Position numbers and translations under genes: made by a program | Part shown: positions 1-8,545 of the stretch, piece after piece | Numbering within the stretch: position 1 is the stretch's first letter | How the letters are laid out: each line of letters begins with the position of its first letter | Notes under the pieces: model-generated | The model's database searches: none | The model's input: the letters and a program-made list of their open reading frames with translations, nothing else | Told to the model about the DNA's origin: nothing | NCBI GenBank assembly: GCA_947496535.1 | Contig: CANMDE010000008.1 | Span: 1-64,000 of the forward strand | Reading direction: 5' to 3' | DNA length: 64,000 bases | Source: an uncultured Paracoccaceae bacterium | Lineage (GTDB): Bacteria > Pseudomonadota > Alphaproteobacteria > Rhodobacterales > Rhodobacteraceae

Positions 1-405
1 TTGGTCGAGCGCAAGACCCGCTTTGCTGTTCTGTTCCGCAACAACGACCGCAGCACAACGCATCTGATGAACCGGCTAATGGGAGTCATGGAACCCCTGC
101 CCCAACCGGCACGCAAATCGATCACCTTTGACCGTGGAATCGAGTTCCGCGATTGGCGCAAGCTCAAACCAGGGATCGGCACAGAGGCTTGGTTTTGCGA
201 TCCGCAGGCACCATGGCAAAAGGGTTCCGTCGAGAACCTGAACAAGCGTGCAAGGCGCTATCTGCCAAGAGATGCGCCCGTGGCCGCGCTCTCAAATCGA
301 GATATGAAGTCGATTTGTGACCGCTTGAACGGCACGCCTCGAAAGTGTCTTGGATGGCGCACGCCGATGGAAGCATTCAGGGAAGAACTTATGAAACTGA
401 GATAG
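1..405 (+). pseudogene. IS30-family transposase, C-terminal part (cut by window start)
   Basis: The 134 residues match the C-terminal half of IS30-type DDE transposases: an opening ERKTRF segment, TFDRG.EF, then FCDPQAPWQKGSVEN with the catalytic Glu, followed by RRYLPR. The frame is open from base 1 with no real start, so the N-terminal HTH and first Asp lie outside the window. Whether the full gene is intact cannot be judged here. The reading frame stops cleanly at 403-405. The family moves a short IS by copy-out/paste-in transposition. Confidence 0.85.
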
Positions 406-863
406 CGGACACTGTCGCAACGTGTCTTGAGATTCCATTTTTTGGGTTGTTAATGTCCCTTAAAAATGGGACTCCTATTTTGAGACTCAATTCTGGGGCA
501 CTCGCTTATAGCACGCCCCCCTCTCAGCGCCAAAGCCGTCATCGGATCTAAAGGATTTAGAGGTCCAACAAGCGGACAAAGTGCCAATTCGCTGCGGCTG
601 CGCCAATGGCCTCTGTGGGTGGCTCCTGCATTGCAAGAGGTTTTTTGGTGATATTCGCGGTTATTTTGTCAGTACCGTCGTCTGTCCGGCCTGTTTATGT
701 TTTGGCATTGCCTCCACCGGCCCTGATGAATTCCGCGAGCGAGGTTCCAATCGGCTTATCGACCTCAGAGGGCCGCTGCCATTCCCGGAGTGTCCTTGCT
801 CTTGGTTGACTTAATTCCGCATCATCACTTCAACGTCTTGCATCTCGTGGGCAGTTGGCGTCG
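406..863. other. intergenic stretch between IS30 end and IS110-type element
   Basis: No convincing gene is seen. Short frames here have no recognisable motifs. The stretch holds two things worth marking: a 23-bp sequence at 586-608 that recurs with one mismatch at 3895-3917, and at 615-629 a 15-bp sequence whose perfect reverse complement is at 1945-1959, flanking the IS110-type transposase. Confidence 0.4.
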
Positions 864-1959
864 TTAGAACGCTGGCTGCCGATATTCTTGTTTCTTCGTG
901 AGCATCGCCCAGATGGCCCGCGCCGCCTTGTTGGCCATGGCGACTGTTGCCAGCCGGAACGGTTTGTCGGCAATGATCTTGGCTGTCCAGAGATCGACCT
1001 TCTCTGGCGAACGTTTCGCCATCACAGCGCGCGATGTCATGCCCACAACCAACAACTTGCGAATGTAGCGGTCACCCTGCTTCGTGATCTTTCCAAGACG
1101 TTCCTTGCCGCCACTGGATTTATTGAGAGGGGTCAACCCCAGCCATGCCGCCAGATCGCGCCCTGTCCGAAACTGATGCGCGTCACCGATTGTGGCGACA
1201 ATCGCCGATGCCGTGACCGGCCCAATTCCAGGCATGCGCATTAATCGACGTGCATCTGCGTTCAGCATTGCGTGTTGCTTGATCATCTTGGAATAGCCAG
1301 AGATGCGTTCGTTCAGGCCGATGAATTGGTAACACTGGATGCCGAGCATGCCGTTCGCGATGTCGGGCATGTCCGGGTGATCACCATCATGGTGACGCTT
1401 GGCAAAAGCCGTAACTGCTTCGATCCCAATCGGTAAAATATGCCCAAACTCGCGTAACAGGCTACGGATCATGTTGGCCAACTTGGTGCGTTGCCGGACT
1501 GCCAAATCCCGGGTGCGATGGATCGACAATATAGCCGTTGATCTTCAGTCTTAATCTCAACAAACCGCATGGTCGGGCGTCTGACGGCCTCACAAATGGC
1601 TTCAGCATCAACGGCATCGCTCTTCCCGCGCTTCACGTAGGGTTTGACGTAGCTGGCAGGCATGAGCTTCACGTCATGGCCAAGCTTGCGCAGCTGGCGG
1701 CCCCAATGGTGGGACGATCCACAAGCCTCCATGCCGACAACACAGGGTGGAAGCTTCTCAAAGAAGGCAAGCAGCTTCGCGCGTTTTATGGCCCTATTGA
1801 AGATGACCCGGCCATTCTCCGAAATGCCATGTACTTGAAATACATCCTTGGCCAAATCGAGGCCTACTGTTTTAACTGTCATTGGGTGGCTCCTTTCCTA
1901 GCAGTCATTGATAACTGCACTTTGGCACATTCGATGCCGGTGGAGCAGGAGCCACCCAC
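615..1959. mobile_element. putative extent of the IS110-type element (inverted repeats)
   Basis: GTGGGTGGCTCCTGC at 615-629 is repeated as its exact reverse complement at 1945-1959, enclosing the frameshifted transposase. An 11-bp piece of the same motif (GGGTGGCTCCT) recurs at 1884-1894, directly upstream of the transposase start. IS1111-type members of the IS110 family carry subterminal inverted repeats, so these could be near the element ends. True ends and any target duplication were not determined. Confidence 0.45.
864..1882 (-). pseudogene. IS110-family transposase, disrupted by a one-base frameshift
   Basis: Two overlapping frames make up one IS110-type transposase. The upstream frame (1882 to about 1530) carries the DEDD-type N-terminal domain with GLDLAKDVFQVHG and KRGKSDAVDAEAICEA. 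The downstream frame (about 1528 to 864) carries the transposase_20 domain with MPGIGPVTASAIVATIGD and WLGLTP. The join near 1530 reads ...EDQR-LYCRSI in one frame and ...ILSIHRTRDLAVRQR in the other, which one missing G would connect. IS110 elements normally encode a single continuous protein, so this copy is probably inactive. It sits between inverted repeats at 615-629 and 1945-1959. Confidence 0.85.
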
Positions 1960-2041
1960 CTCATCCGCTTTGAGGAACATGGCCAATACAACGGTCGTTC
2001 TGGTGGAAGCCGTTGATAACGTCCCACATATTCGGCGGATT

Positions 2042-2458
2042 TTATTTTAGCCGCTCTTTCAAGAAGTCGATCATCACGCGCGTCTTTTGTGGAAGATACG
2101 TGCGGCTTGGATAGAGAATGAAGGCGCTGGTGTCGAACTCGGTTGCGGTGCAGTCCCATGCAGGCAAGAGATCGACGAGTTTTCCGTCTTCGAGGTCGCG
2201 GTCAATCAGCCAGTCGGCCAGGAGCGCCGCCCCCATGCCCGCCCGCGCGGCATCGCGCAGCGCCAGGGCGTTCGAGATGAGGATACTGCCGCCGATTTCA
2301 ACCTCTCGCACTGGATCGTCTGCGCGCGCGCGGAACACCTGCCGATCTGGATGCTGCAGTGCGGCCCGTCGAACCAGCCATTCGCTGCGATTGCAAAATC
2401 GCAGCGTAGGTGAACTGACAGTCTGCGGGACAAAGCCGACATGCAGAAAATCAGGCTT
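2042..2458 (-). pseudogene. LysR-family regulator, C-terminal remnant
   Basis: An open frame of about 139 codons (preceded in frame by a TAG at 2459-2461) encodes the second half of a LysR effector-binding domain: FLHVGFVPQTVSSPTLRF, then GGSILISNALALRDAARAG, GAALLADWLIDRDLEDGKLV and the terminal FILYPSRTYLPQKTRVMIDF. The N-terminal HTH and first half of the effector domain are missing, so no functional regulator is made. It lies beside the broken IS110-type element, which may have helped destroy it. The regulated pathway cannot be deduced. Confidence 0.7.
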
Positions 2459-2519
2459 CTACCTTAATTCGATATTTGCTAGCTGCATCATGTTTGCCCC
2501 TGACTGATAGGACTTTGAA

Positions 2520-3059
2520 ATGCAGAGAGCACAATCAATAAGAATTGGCTTTGATATGGATGATGTTATCTGTGACACTCACGGGGCCTTAATTCACTGG
2601 GCAGAAACCGCTTTTGATCTCAGTCTGACTGACAGGAGAGATCAACCGATCCATGATCTGTTGACCGGATCTCAAGCAAAACAAATGACCGAAATGCTCA
2701 ACGAGGGTTCGTTTTTTCGCAATCTTGATCCGCTGCAAGACGCGATCCAAGTGCTTGATAAGTTGAACAGTAAATATGACGTCTTCATCGTTACCGCCGC
2801 GATGGAACACCCGGCGTGCATGTCTCACAAGTTTCGGTGGATCAGCGAGTACTTACCGTTTTTCAACCCTCTTAATATCGTGTTCTGTGGTGAGAAATAT
2901 GTCGCCGATGTCGACTTTCTGGTCGATGACACGCCCCGTCATTTCGAACGTTTGCGCGGAGAAGGTATCGTTTTCTCTGCGCCTAAGAATCTTCAAGAAG
3001 ATAGGTACCGGCGCGTGGGCAGTTGGGACGATGTAAACAAACTATTTGAGAGCCTGTAG
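2520..3059 (+). CDS. HAD-superfamily 5'-nucleotidase, NT5C type
   Basis: This 179-residue protein has the HAD motif I FDMDDVICDT (nucleophile Asp12, acid/base Asp14), motif II around VTAAMEHP (about 91-98) and motif III/IV VDDTPRHF near 137. That layout matches the 5'(3')-deoxyribonucleotidase (NT5C) family of cytosolic enzymes that remove phosphate from (deoxy)nucleotides. The length is normal for the family and no signal peptide is present. It stands alone between IS debris and a MITE-like element. The exact substrate cannot be read from the sequence. Confidence 0.8.
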   Translation: MQRAQSIRIGFDMDDVICDTHGALIHWAETAFDLSLTDRRDQPIHDLLTGSQAKQMTEMLNEGSFFRNLDPLQDAIQVLDKLNSKYDVFIVTAAMEHPACMSHKFRWISEYLPFFNPLNIVFCGEKYVADVDFLVDDTPRHFERLRGEGIVFSAPKNLQEDRYRRVGSWDDVNKLFESL

Positions 3060-3083
3060 TGACCGCTTCGGGCTCCAAGCGGA

Positions 3084-3232
3084 GAGGGTGTGTGAAAACT
3101 CAGGCCGTGGTCCTCTCTCGTCGCGCTCGTTTTTGACGCTTGAGAAAAAGACCATTCAGCGAGATGAGAGAACACCCGTATCATACGTTTTTGGTGAGAA
3201 TTTCCGCACGCATATAGTTTTCACACAGCCTC
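3084..3232. mobile_element. MITE-like element with inverted repeats and CGGA duplication
   Basis: The segment begins with GAGGGTGTGTGAAAACT (3084-3100) and ends with AGTTTTCACACAGCCTC (3216-3232), an inverted repeat with 16 of 17 positions paired. CGGA sits directly outside both ends (3080-3083 and 3233-3236), as a 4-bp target duplication would. The 149-bp body has no coding capacity. This is the structure of a short non-autonomous transposon mobilised by a full-length IS elsewhere in the genome. Confidence 0.7.
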
Positions 3233-3282
3233 CGGACATTGATGCCGTTGATGTTCAAGGACCGACACGGTAGCAAACGCAG

Positions 3283-3831
3283 ATGAAAATCCTCGCAATC
3301 TCCGGCAGCGGGCGGGTAAGCTCGACAAATACGGCGATGCTGCGAGCCGTAGTCGAGATCGCCCAACCCGAACATGACATAACCGTTTTTGCCGGTGTGG
3401 CGAATCTGCCAGTCTTTTCACCCGACCTTGAAGAAGAACCTCTTCCCATCGCGGTTCAGGGCTTCTTTGATTTGATCAGTGAAAGTGATTGCCTCATCAT
3501 ATCAAGCCCCGAATATATCAGAGCAATTCCCGGCGGGTTGAAGAACGCGATTGACTGGCTGGTGTCGCGTGACGAGATCGTTGATAAGCCAATCGCGCTG
3601 ATGCATGCCTCCCACCGTGGCGACGACATGTTGACGCAACTCAGGCTGGTGCTTTCCACGGTCAGCCAGCGGTTCTCGCAAGATGTATTTATGAGGTTCG
3701 AGTTCATGAAGCTATCGCCGGATAAAATTTCAGCTCAATTTGCGATCCCGTCAAACCGAGCCGCCGTGACAAACTTTCTGAATGATTTTACCGATTTTTA
3801 CAGTCAGCAAGGGCTCAAACCGGTCATCTGA
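3283..3831 (+). CDS. NADPH-dependent FMN reductase family protein
   Basis: The 182-residue product has a flavodoxin-like fold signature: MKILAISGSGRVSSTNTAML at the N-terminus (phosphate-binding loop about 7-16), then ISSPEYIRAIPGGLKNAIDW, the FMN-reductase family motif around the flavin ring. Members are soluble flavoproteins that reduce FMN, quinones, azo compounds or chromate with NAD(P)H. Length and motif order are normal. It follows the MITE-like element and has no operon partner, so its physiological acceptor is unknown. Confidence 0.85.
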   Translation: MKILAISGSGRVSSTNTAMLRAVVEIAQPEHDITVFAGVANLPVFSPDLEEEPLPIAVQGFFDLISESDCLIISSPEYIRAIPGGLKNAIDWLVSRDEIVDKPIALMHASHRGDDMLTQLRLVLSTVSQRFSQDVFMRFEFMKLSPDKISAQFAIPSNRAAVTNFLNDFTDFYSQQGLKPVI

Positions 3832-3894
3832 TGGTTTCAGTCGGGATCAACGAACTCATGAATGTGTTGGATGACGCAGTGCGGACCTAGTGTG

Positions 3895-3917
3895 AATTCG
3901 CTGCGGTTGCGCCAATG
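3895..3917. repeat. dispersed 23-bp repeat (second copy at 586-608)
   Basis: AATTCGCTGCGG(C/T)TGCGCCAATG occurs at 586-608 and 3895-3917 with one mismatch. A looser match, including a shared GCGGAC, extends about 14 bp upstream. Both copies lie in non-coding, IS-rich sequence and bracket the debris region, which suggests remnants of one repeated element. No function is assigned. Confidence 0.5.
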
Positions 3918-4020
3918 TCGGCTCTTCACACTGCTGCTTTGTCGTGGGCCTACCAGACGGTGAAAGTCTTCCGGCGCCAAATCTACAAGAAGTGTAAAAT
4001 CTCTTCGCAAGCAGAGTTAT

Positions 4021-4425
4021 TCAACTTGTTCGTTCCGCTATTGATCGAGAGTTGATTACTAGACCTGTCACGTTTTGGTACACGGCCGGGTCTCCACAGA
4101 GCGCGCGGGATATTGCAAGCTGTTGCTTTTGCCCACCAGAGAGTGTCCCTGCGAGTTGACCTCGTCTGTCATGCAAAATCGGGAAACGTTCATAGACAAA
4201 AACAGGAATCTGCCCCAGTCCATCATCGCGAGCACGCAACGCGACTGGTCCCCTGGGGAAGAAGAGAACTAGCGCAATGAAGAAGCTGCCGATCGCAATG
4301 GGCCACGCGGACGCGTTGATTGAGCTGATCTCTTGCTGGAGCCACCACACAACGAACGTACCGAGAACCGTGATTTGATGCACAGCATCACGCTTGAAAT
4401 CTTCACTGAAATTTGGCTTCCCCAT
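4021..4425 (-). pseudogene. mosaic relic: IS3 OrfA start fused to urea/branched-chain ABC fragments
   Basis: One uninterrupted 134-codon frame joins unrelated pieces. The first ~19 residues (MGKPNFSEDFKRDAVHQI) are the start of an IS3-type OrfA. Next comes a permease C-terminus resembling UrtC/LivM (WPIAIGSFFIALVLFFPRG). Then follows an ATPase piece with YERFPIL and the ABC signature SGGQKQQLAISRALCGDP, as in UrtE/LivF. No Walker A or complete domain remains. This is decayed DNA of an amino-acid or urea uptake operon that an IS rearrangement truncated, not a working gene. Confidence 0.65.
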
Positions 4426-4524
4426 AACGGCCTCCTTGCCTCAAAGTTAGGGAAGAAAGCGTCTACAATACTAGGGGCTATTCAACATCACCTCGAAAAA
4501 TTTTGTGACAGAACCCATGCCACG

Positions 4525-6279
4525 TCAGACAATCGATGCTGTCATCTCTGAAAGTCGCATTCGCGAGTATCTATCTTGGGCGTGTTCCCGAAGGTGTTCC
4601 AACACCGGTTTGCGTTCGGATGGGGCTCCTTTGTGTTCGATGAACTGATCATAAAACATTTCAAACATCAACGCGTCCCGCGGTTGAGAAAAATGATGTG
4701 CGTATTCTAGATGCTTAGGGAAGTGGTCTGGCAGTACCTCGCTACACAGCTGGTCGAACCTACGGATCGACTGGGTTCCGGCAGACGGGGCTCCCAGTTT
4801 GGCGCGGATTACAGTGTCTAGAAGTTGAGGGCCCAAAATCTTCAGAAACGCATGTTTGAGAACCCGTTTTCCCAAACCCAGGTCGTAGCGTACGAGATGA
4901 TCAAGAGGTAACGTAGAAGCCTCGGCGAAAAATTCATCATCCAGATAGGGTACTCGATATTCGACTCCGCAAGCCATCCCGCATTTATCAACCGGCAATA
5001 GGTGGCGTTCCTGCAGCTGGTCCCGTAGGTTCAGATCAAAGATGCCTTCAAGGTAGTCCTCGACCGGTTGCGTCTGTGTTTGGCGGCGGATAGTTGTCAG
5101 GGCTTCGATCGAAACCGGTAGGTTCAACTGACGCGCCCTTTCGAGCCGTTCGTTATACCCTACTAAACGATTGCGTCGGTCAACGTATTCGCGGTATCCT
5201 CCAAAAACTTCGTCCGCTCCTTCGCCATGCAAACAGGCTTTGACGCTGCTTGATACTAGCCGTGACAGCATTAGCACAGGCAGAATAAATAAACTGGAGG
5301 GACGCTCCTCCGTCGCAACGACCTCGGAAACAGTAGCCAAATAGGTATCAAAATCAATAATCTGCTCGCGATGCTTCGTCCCAAGATGTCGCGCAACCTC
5401 TCGAGCTTGTATAAAATCCGGATTTTTTGCGCTGTCTGCTACCGCAAATGTTCTCAACTGGCCGCCCAAATGATGCCGAGCAAGACCCGCCAGCAGGGAT
5501 GAATCTACGCCCCCGGACAGCGCTAATCCGATTTCAGTATCGGCAGCCATATGCGTCTTTACCGCATCTTCAAGCCTGCTGATCAGGACGTCGACAGACT
5601 TTGCGAAAGTTTGCTCTCGCCGCTCAGCGAACCGGACAAAATATGGTTTTGCTTCATCCATAGTCAATGCACCCATGACGTTGATCTTCTGGAAATGACC
5701 TTCGGGAAATAGCGAGATACCCTTGAAGAACGTCCGGTGTCCGGCCACCATTCGTAAAAGAAATTGATCTGCCATTGCAGTTTCGTCAAGTTCAGGCTCG
5801 ATCAGTCCAGATAGCAGGATCGCTTTAATTTCAGAAGCAAAAATAAAACCGTTAGGCGTGCGTGCAACATATAGCGGCTTTATGCCCAATCGGTCTCTCG
5901 CAAGAACAATCGCATCAGTATCGCAAATGGCGAGCGCGAACATACCCTTAAGCTGCTTAAAACAACTGACACCGTCCCGCTTGTACAGTTGTAGAACAAC
6001 TTCCGTATCTGTTTTGGTCTGAAACACGTAGCCTTCACGTTCCAAGTTAAGGCGTAATTCTTTGTAGTTGTAAATCTCACCGTTGAAGACGATGCACGGG
6101 CCGTCCTTAAGGATTACGGGAGCATCGCCCCCGACGATAGACAGGCGGGTCATTGCTAGATTGACTTTGTCGTCTTCAAATATGTCTGACGCATCCGGCC
6201 CGCGATGTCCAATCGCATCGCACATCATTCGGATCGACATCCGATTGGTCGGGCCAACGATACCAGCTATTCCGCACAT
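4525..6279 (-). CDS. asparagine synthetase (glutamine-hydrolysing), AsnB-like
   Basis: The 584-residue enzyme has both AsnB domains. The N-terminal Ntn amidohydrolase has the nucleophile Cys2 (MCGIAG) and the motifs HRGPD (25-29) and FNGEIYNY (65-72). The C-terminal ATP-pyrophosphatase domain has LSGGVDSS (254-261). The family uses glutamine and ATP to amidate a carboxylate. Primary asparagine synthesis is one role; homologues in lasso-peptide and polysaccharide clusters amidate or activate other carboxylates. It is divergent from the GntR gene and next to the Cys-tailed peptide genes, so a biosynthetic role in that cluster is plausible but inferred. Confidence 0.85.
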   Translation of the reverse strand: MCGIAGIVGPTNRMSIRMMCDAIGHRGPDASDIFEDDKVNLAMTRLSIVGGDAPVILKDGPCIVFNGEIYNYKELRLNLEREGYVFQTKTDTEVVLQLYKRDGVSCFKQLKGMFALAICDTDAIVLARDRLGIKPLYVARTPNGFIFASEIKAILLSGLIEPELDETAMADQFLLRMVAGHRTFFKGISLFPEGHFQKINVMGALTMDEAKPYFVRFAERREQTFAKSVDVLISRLEDAVKTHMAADTEIGLALSGGVDSSLLAGLARHHLGGQLRTFAVADSAKNPDFIQAREVARHLGTKHREQIIDFDTYLATVSEVVATEERPSSLFILPVLMLSRLVSSSVKACLHGEGADEVFGGYREYVDRRNRLVGYNERLERARQLNLPVSIEALTTIRRQTQTQPVEDYLEGIFDLNLRDQLQERHLLPVDKCGMACGVEYRVPYLDDEFFAEASTLPLDHLVRYDLGLGKRVLKHAFLKILGPQLLDTVIRAKLGAPSAGTQSIRRFDQLCSEVLPDHFPKHLEYAHHFSQPRDALMFEMFYDQFIEHKGAPSERKPVLEHLREHAQDRYSRMRLSEMTASIV

Positions 6280-6919
6280 TGCGGTCCAAGCTCAGGCCAT
6301 CTGACTAATATGGTCGAAGACGTAATAACTTCTACCTTAGACAGGCAGTACAACCTTTTCGGCTGACAAGGAAGGAGACCAACTTGGTCAGCAATGATGT
6401 TCATATTTGTGCCTCCAGCCCTCACTGCCATCAACATTTTCTGCTAGCCATCGTAAGTGTCCATTAAGTTATCGATATTTTCAAAAAACGAATTCACATG
6501 TTCAACGCCCCAAAAAAGAAAGATAAGGCCCGCCATTAACTGTAAACTCATCAATAGGTTTTCTCTATGGATCCGGCCATTAGTAGAAAGCTTCTTACTT
6601 CCGTAAAACGGCTTGCTTATGCAGCTATCTCATCAAAGAAATCGGCTGGCTTTGCAGGATGTTATTATCGTAATTTTGTATTAGTGTAAATTTATTTTCA
6701 AGGTACACTAAACGTTTTCATTGAGCGTTTGATCAAACAATGCAGTTAAACCTCGTCATGTCGCCGTTTAAAACTTGGCCATGCCATTCAAATTTGTGAC
6801 CTTCTTCAAAAGCCAGTATTCTATCAGAAGGCGATTTCTCGCCACCCGAAGGTACGTTATGAAATCACCTTGATTGCCCGACAGAAGAGCTATAACTCAA
6901 TATTTATACACATGGTTTA
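6280..6919. promoter_or_regulatory. 640-bp AT-rich divergent promoter region with inverted repeat
   Basis: No gene is seen between the divergent asnB-like and GntR genes. The region is visibly more AT-rich than its flanks. TTAGTGTA (6681-6688) and its exact complement TACACTAA (6704-6711) form an 8-bp inverted repeat with a 15-nt spacer, a reasonable operator for a dimeric regulator such as the adjacent GntR protein. Exact promoters were not assigned. Confidence 0.4.
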
Positions 6920-7597
6920 ATGGCTTTGGACCAAAGTGGAATCAGTATGGGATTTCAATCCGATCACCCTGTCTATTACGCTATCCGGCGGGACTATGAG
7001 ACTGGGCGTTTGGCTCCCGAAAGTACCCTAAATATCGGGGCTCTGGCCAAACAGTATATCTATAGTTCGGTTCCAGTTCGGGAGGCACTGATCCGCCTGA
7101 CCGCAGAAGATATTGCGGAGCTTGTTCCAGGTCGTGGCTTTCAGATTCGAAAGATCGGATGCAAAGAGGTCGAAAACCACTATCGAATTTTCCGCCTACT
7201 TTTTCTGGATTCCATTGAAAACTTGCAGTCAATGCCCCAAACGTACATTAGACAGAGAATTGAACAGTACAAATCTCGCCTAATTGTACCAGATGTTTCC
7301 AAAAAATCTTGCCCGGATTATAAGGAGGATCGTTTAGTGGTCTTGGGAAAGTTTATAATGAATACAACGGCGTACGCGATATATGAGAGATCACTTTTAA
7401 TCACGAGGCCTTTGCGCTGGAGTTGCTACGACAATCCGAACTTAGAACCCGACATCCTAAAACATCTGTCGACATTTCTAGAGCATCTCGAAGCCAGTGC
7501 ATTTGACGACGCCCGAGCCTCGGTCGTAGCTTATTTCCAAGAAAGGCAGAATTGCCTACCCGCAATTTATGAAAAATACAGGTGCCAATTTTTCTAA
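6920..7597 (+). CDS. GntR-family transcriptional regulator
   Basis: Residues ~17-80 form a GntR-type winged helix: AIRRDYETGRLAPESTLNIGALAKQY, then SSVPVREALIRLTAEDIAEL and the wing VPGRGFQIRKI. In the family this segment reads G.L.PG..L....LA...G.SR.PVREAL..L. The C-terminal ~130 residues look like a helical FCD-type effector domain but lack a clear metal-binding His set. It is a cytosolic DNA-binding repressor or activator. It lies between the asnB-like gene and the Cys-tailed tandem genes and probably controls one or both. The gene is AT-rich compared with its neighbours, suggesting acquisition. Confidence 0.8.
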   Translation: MALDQSGISMGFQSDHPVYYAIRRDYETGRLAPESTLNIGALAKQYIYSSVPVREALIRLTAEDIAELVPGRGFQIRKIGCKEVENHYRIFRLLFLDSIENLQSMPQTYIRQRIEQYKSRLIVPDVSKKSCPDYKEDRLVVLGKFIMNTTAYAIYERSLLITRPLRWSCYDNPNLEPDILKHLSTFLEHLEASAFDDARASVVAYFQERQNCLPAIYEKYRCQFF

Positions 7598-7761
7598 ATG
7601 AAAAGATTCGTTTGTTCAACTTGGCCGTTATGTCATCGGAAGCGCCCGTTGCCAGATGAGTCCCTATTATCGGATCATATACTCACTATATATTATTAAA
7701 ATATATGCAATATTTTTGTTAGTTTGTAGTTTGCGCGGTAGTGTAGATGCGTGAATTGCGG

Positions 7762-7863
7762 TCTCGGCCCAATTCGACGAAGTGGGGTGCGCGGCCTGCT
7801 CTGGCTGCGGGAACGCCACCTGCACAGTTCACTAGCGCAATTCTAAATCGGAGGAAATCTTCC
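7762..7863 (+). pseudogene. orphan third copy of the Cys-rich tail (repeat junction)
   Basis: From TCTCGGCCCAA (7762-7772) the DNA repeats the end of the first tandem gene and its intergenic region with one visible mismatch (AATTCG for AATCCG). In the correct frame it encodes FDEVGCAACSGCGNATCTVH and a stop, but an in-frame TGA shortly upstream means there is no attached body. It ends with the GGAGGA ribosome-binding site of the next gene. It shows that the array once held, or was built from, another copy, and it marks the left end of the 682-bp tandem duplication. Confidence 0.75.
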
Positions 7864-8517
7864 ATGACCGAAGCTACAATCCAGACATCAACACCCTCAG
7901 CAAAGAGGGATCATACCACATCTCCACCTGATCCTGTGATCGAACCGGACTTTGTGTCAGATCAATTATCAACCCCACTTGGAGCCCCAGAAAGCCCAGC
8001 TAAACGTGAAGTCGCAGGTTTTGCCAAATCAGAGTCATACATCGCCGATGCCTTGGAGCGTACTGCACGAGCTGAAGCCTTTGATATGAGCGATATCCTT
8101 GCTCGTTATCAACGCGAGCAAGGCTTTTCCAGAGCCGTCGTCGCCGATCATCATCGTGAGCTGAACCGTTTTCTCTCTGTCTGCGCGACCGGCATCAATG
8201 CCGGAAAATTCTACGGGATGATGGGTGCTATTGACGAGCTCTGGCACACTTTCGTGATATTCACTCGAGAGTATGCACGCTTCTGCGACGATGTCGCGGG
8301 ACGCTTCCTGCACCATGTGCCTGAGGTAGAGGGACGTGGTAGGTTGTCGGATGCGACACTTGATCAGTACCTCGCCTTCCTTGATGACTATGAGAGGATT
8401 TATGGAGAACCCGCTCCCTCGGCCTATTGGCCACGCCCTGTAATCTCGGCCCAATCCGACGAAGTGGGGTGCGCGGCCTGCTCTGGCTGCGGGAACGCCA
8501 CCTGCACAGTTCACTAG
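7864..8517 (+). CDS. Cys-tailed putative peptide precursor, copy 1 (GRDP-like body)
   Basis: The start is ATG 7864, preceded by GGAGGA at 7850-7855; an upstream in-frame ATG at 7747 lies in the repeat remnant and is unlikely. The 217-residue protein has a Pro/Ser/Thr-rich N-terminus (1-50) and a helical body (about 65-185) with DELWHTF and REYARFCDDVAGRFLHH. This body resembles the glycine-rich-domain-protein-like family. The last 20 residues contain Cys203, 206, 209 and 214 in the pattern CX2CX2CX4C followed by TVH. There is no Sec signal or membrane segment. I infer a leader plus modifiable core peptide; a metal-binding tail is the main alternative. Confidence 0.7.
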   Translation: MTEATIQTSTPSAKRDHTTSPPDPVIEPDFVSDQLSTPLGAPESPAKREVAGFAKSESYIADALERTARAEAFDMSDILARYQREQGFSRAVVADHHRELNRFLSVCATGINAGKFYGMMGAIDELWHTFVIFTREYARFCDDVAGRFLHHVPEVEGRGRLSDATLDQYLAFLDDYERIYGEPAPSAYWPRPVISAQSDEVGCAACSGCGNATCTVH

Positions 8518-8545
8518 CGCAATTCTAAATCGGAGGAAATCTTCC

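Noticed and set aside
582..814. Small ORFs between the IS30 and IS110 remnants
   Set aside because: They overlap in several frames, contain IS inverted repeats and show no protein family features.
1538..2050. 170-aa plus-strand frame over the IS110-type transposase
   Set aside because: It is antisense to a recognised transposase and crosses into the LysR stump; no motif supports it.
7747..7863. N-terminal extension of the first Cys-tailed protein from ATG 7747
   Set aside because: These codons read the orphan tail repeat in the wrong frame; the second copy lacks the extension and both have GGAGGA before the inner ATG.
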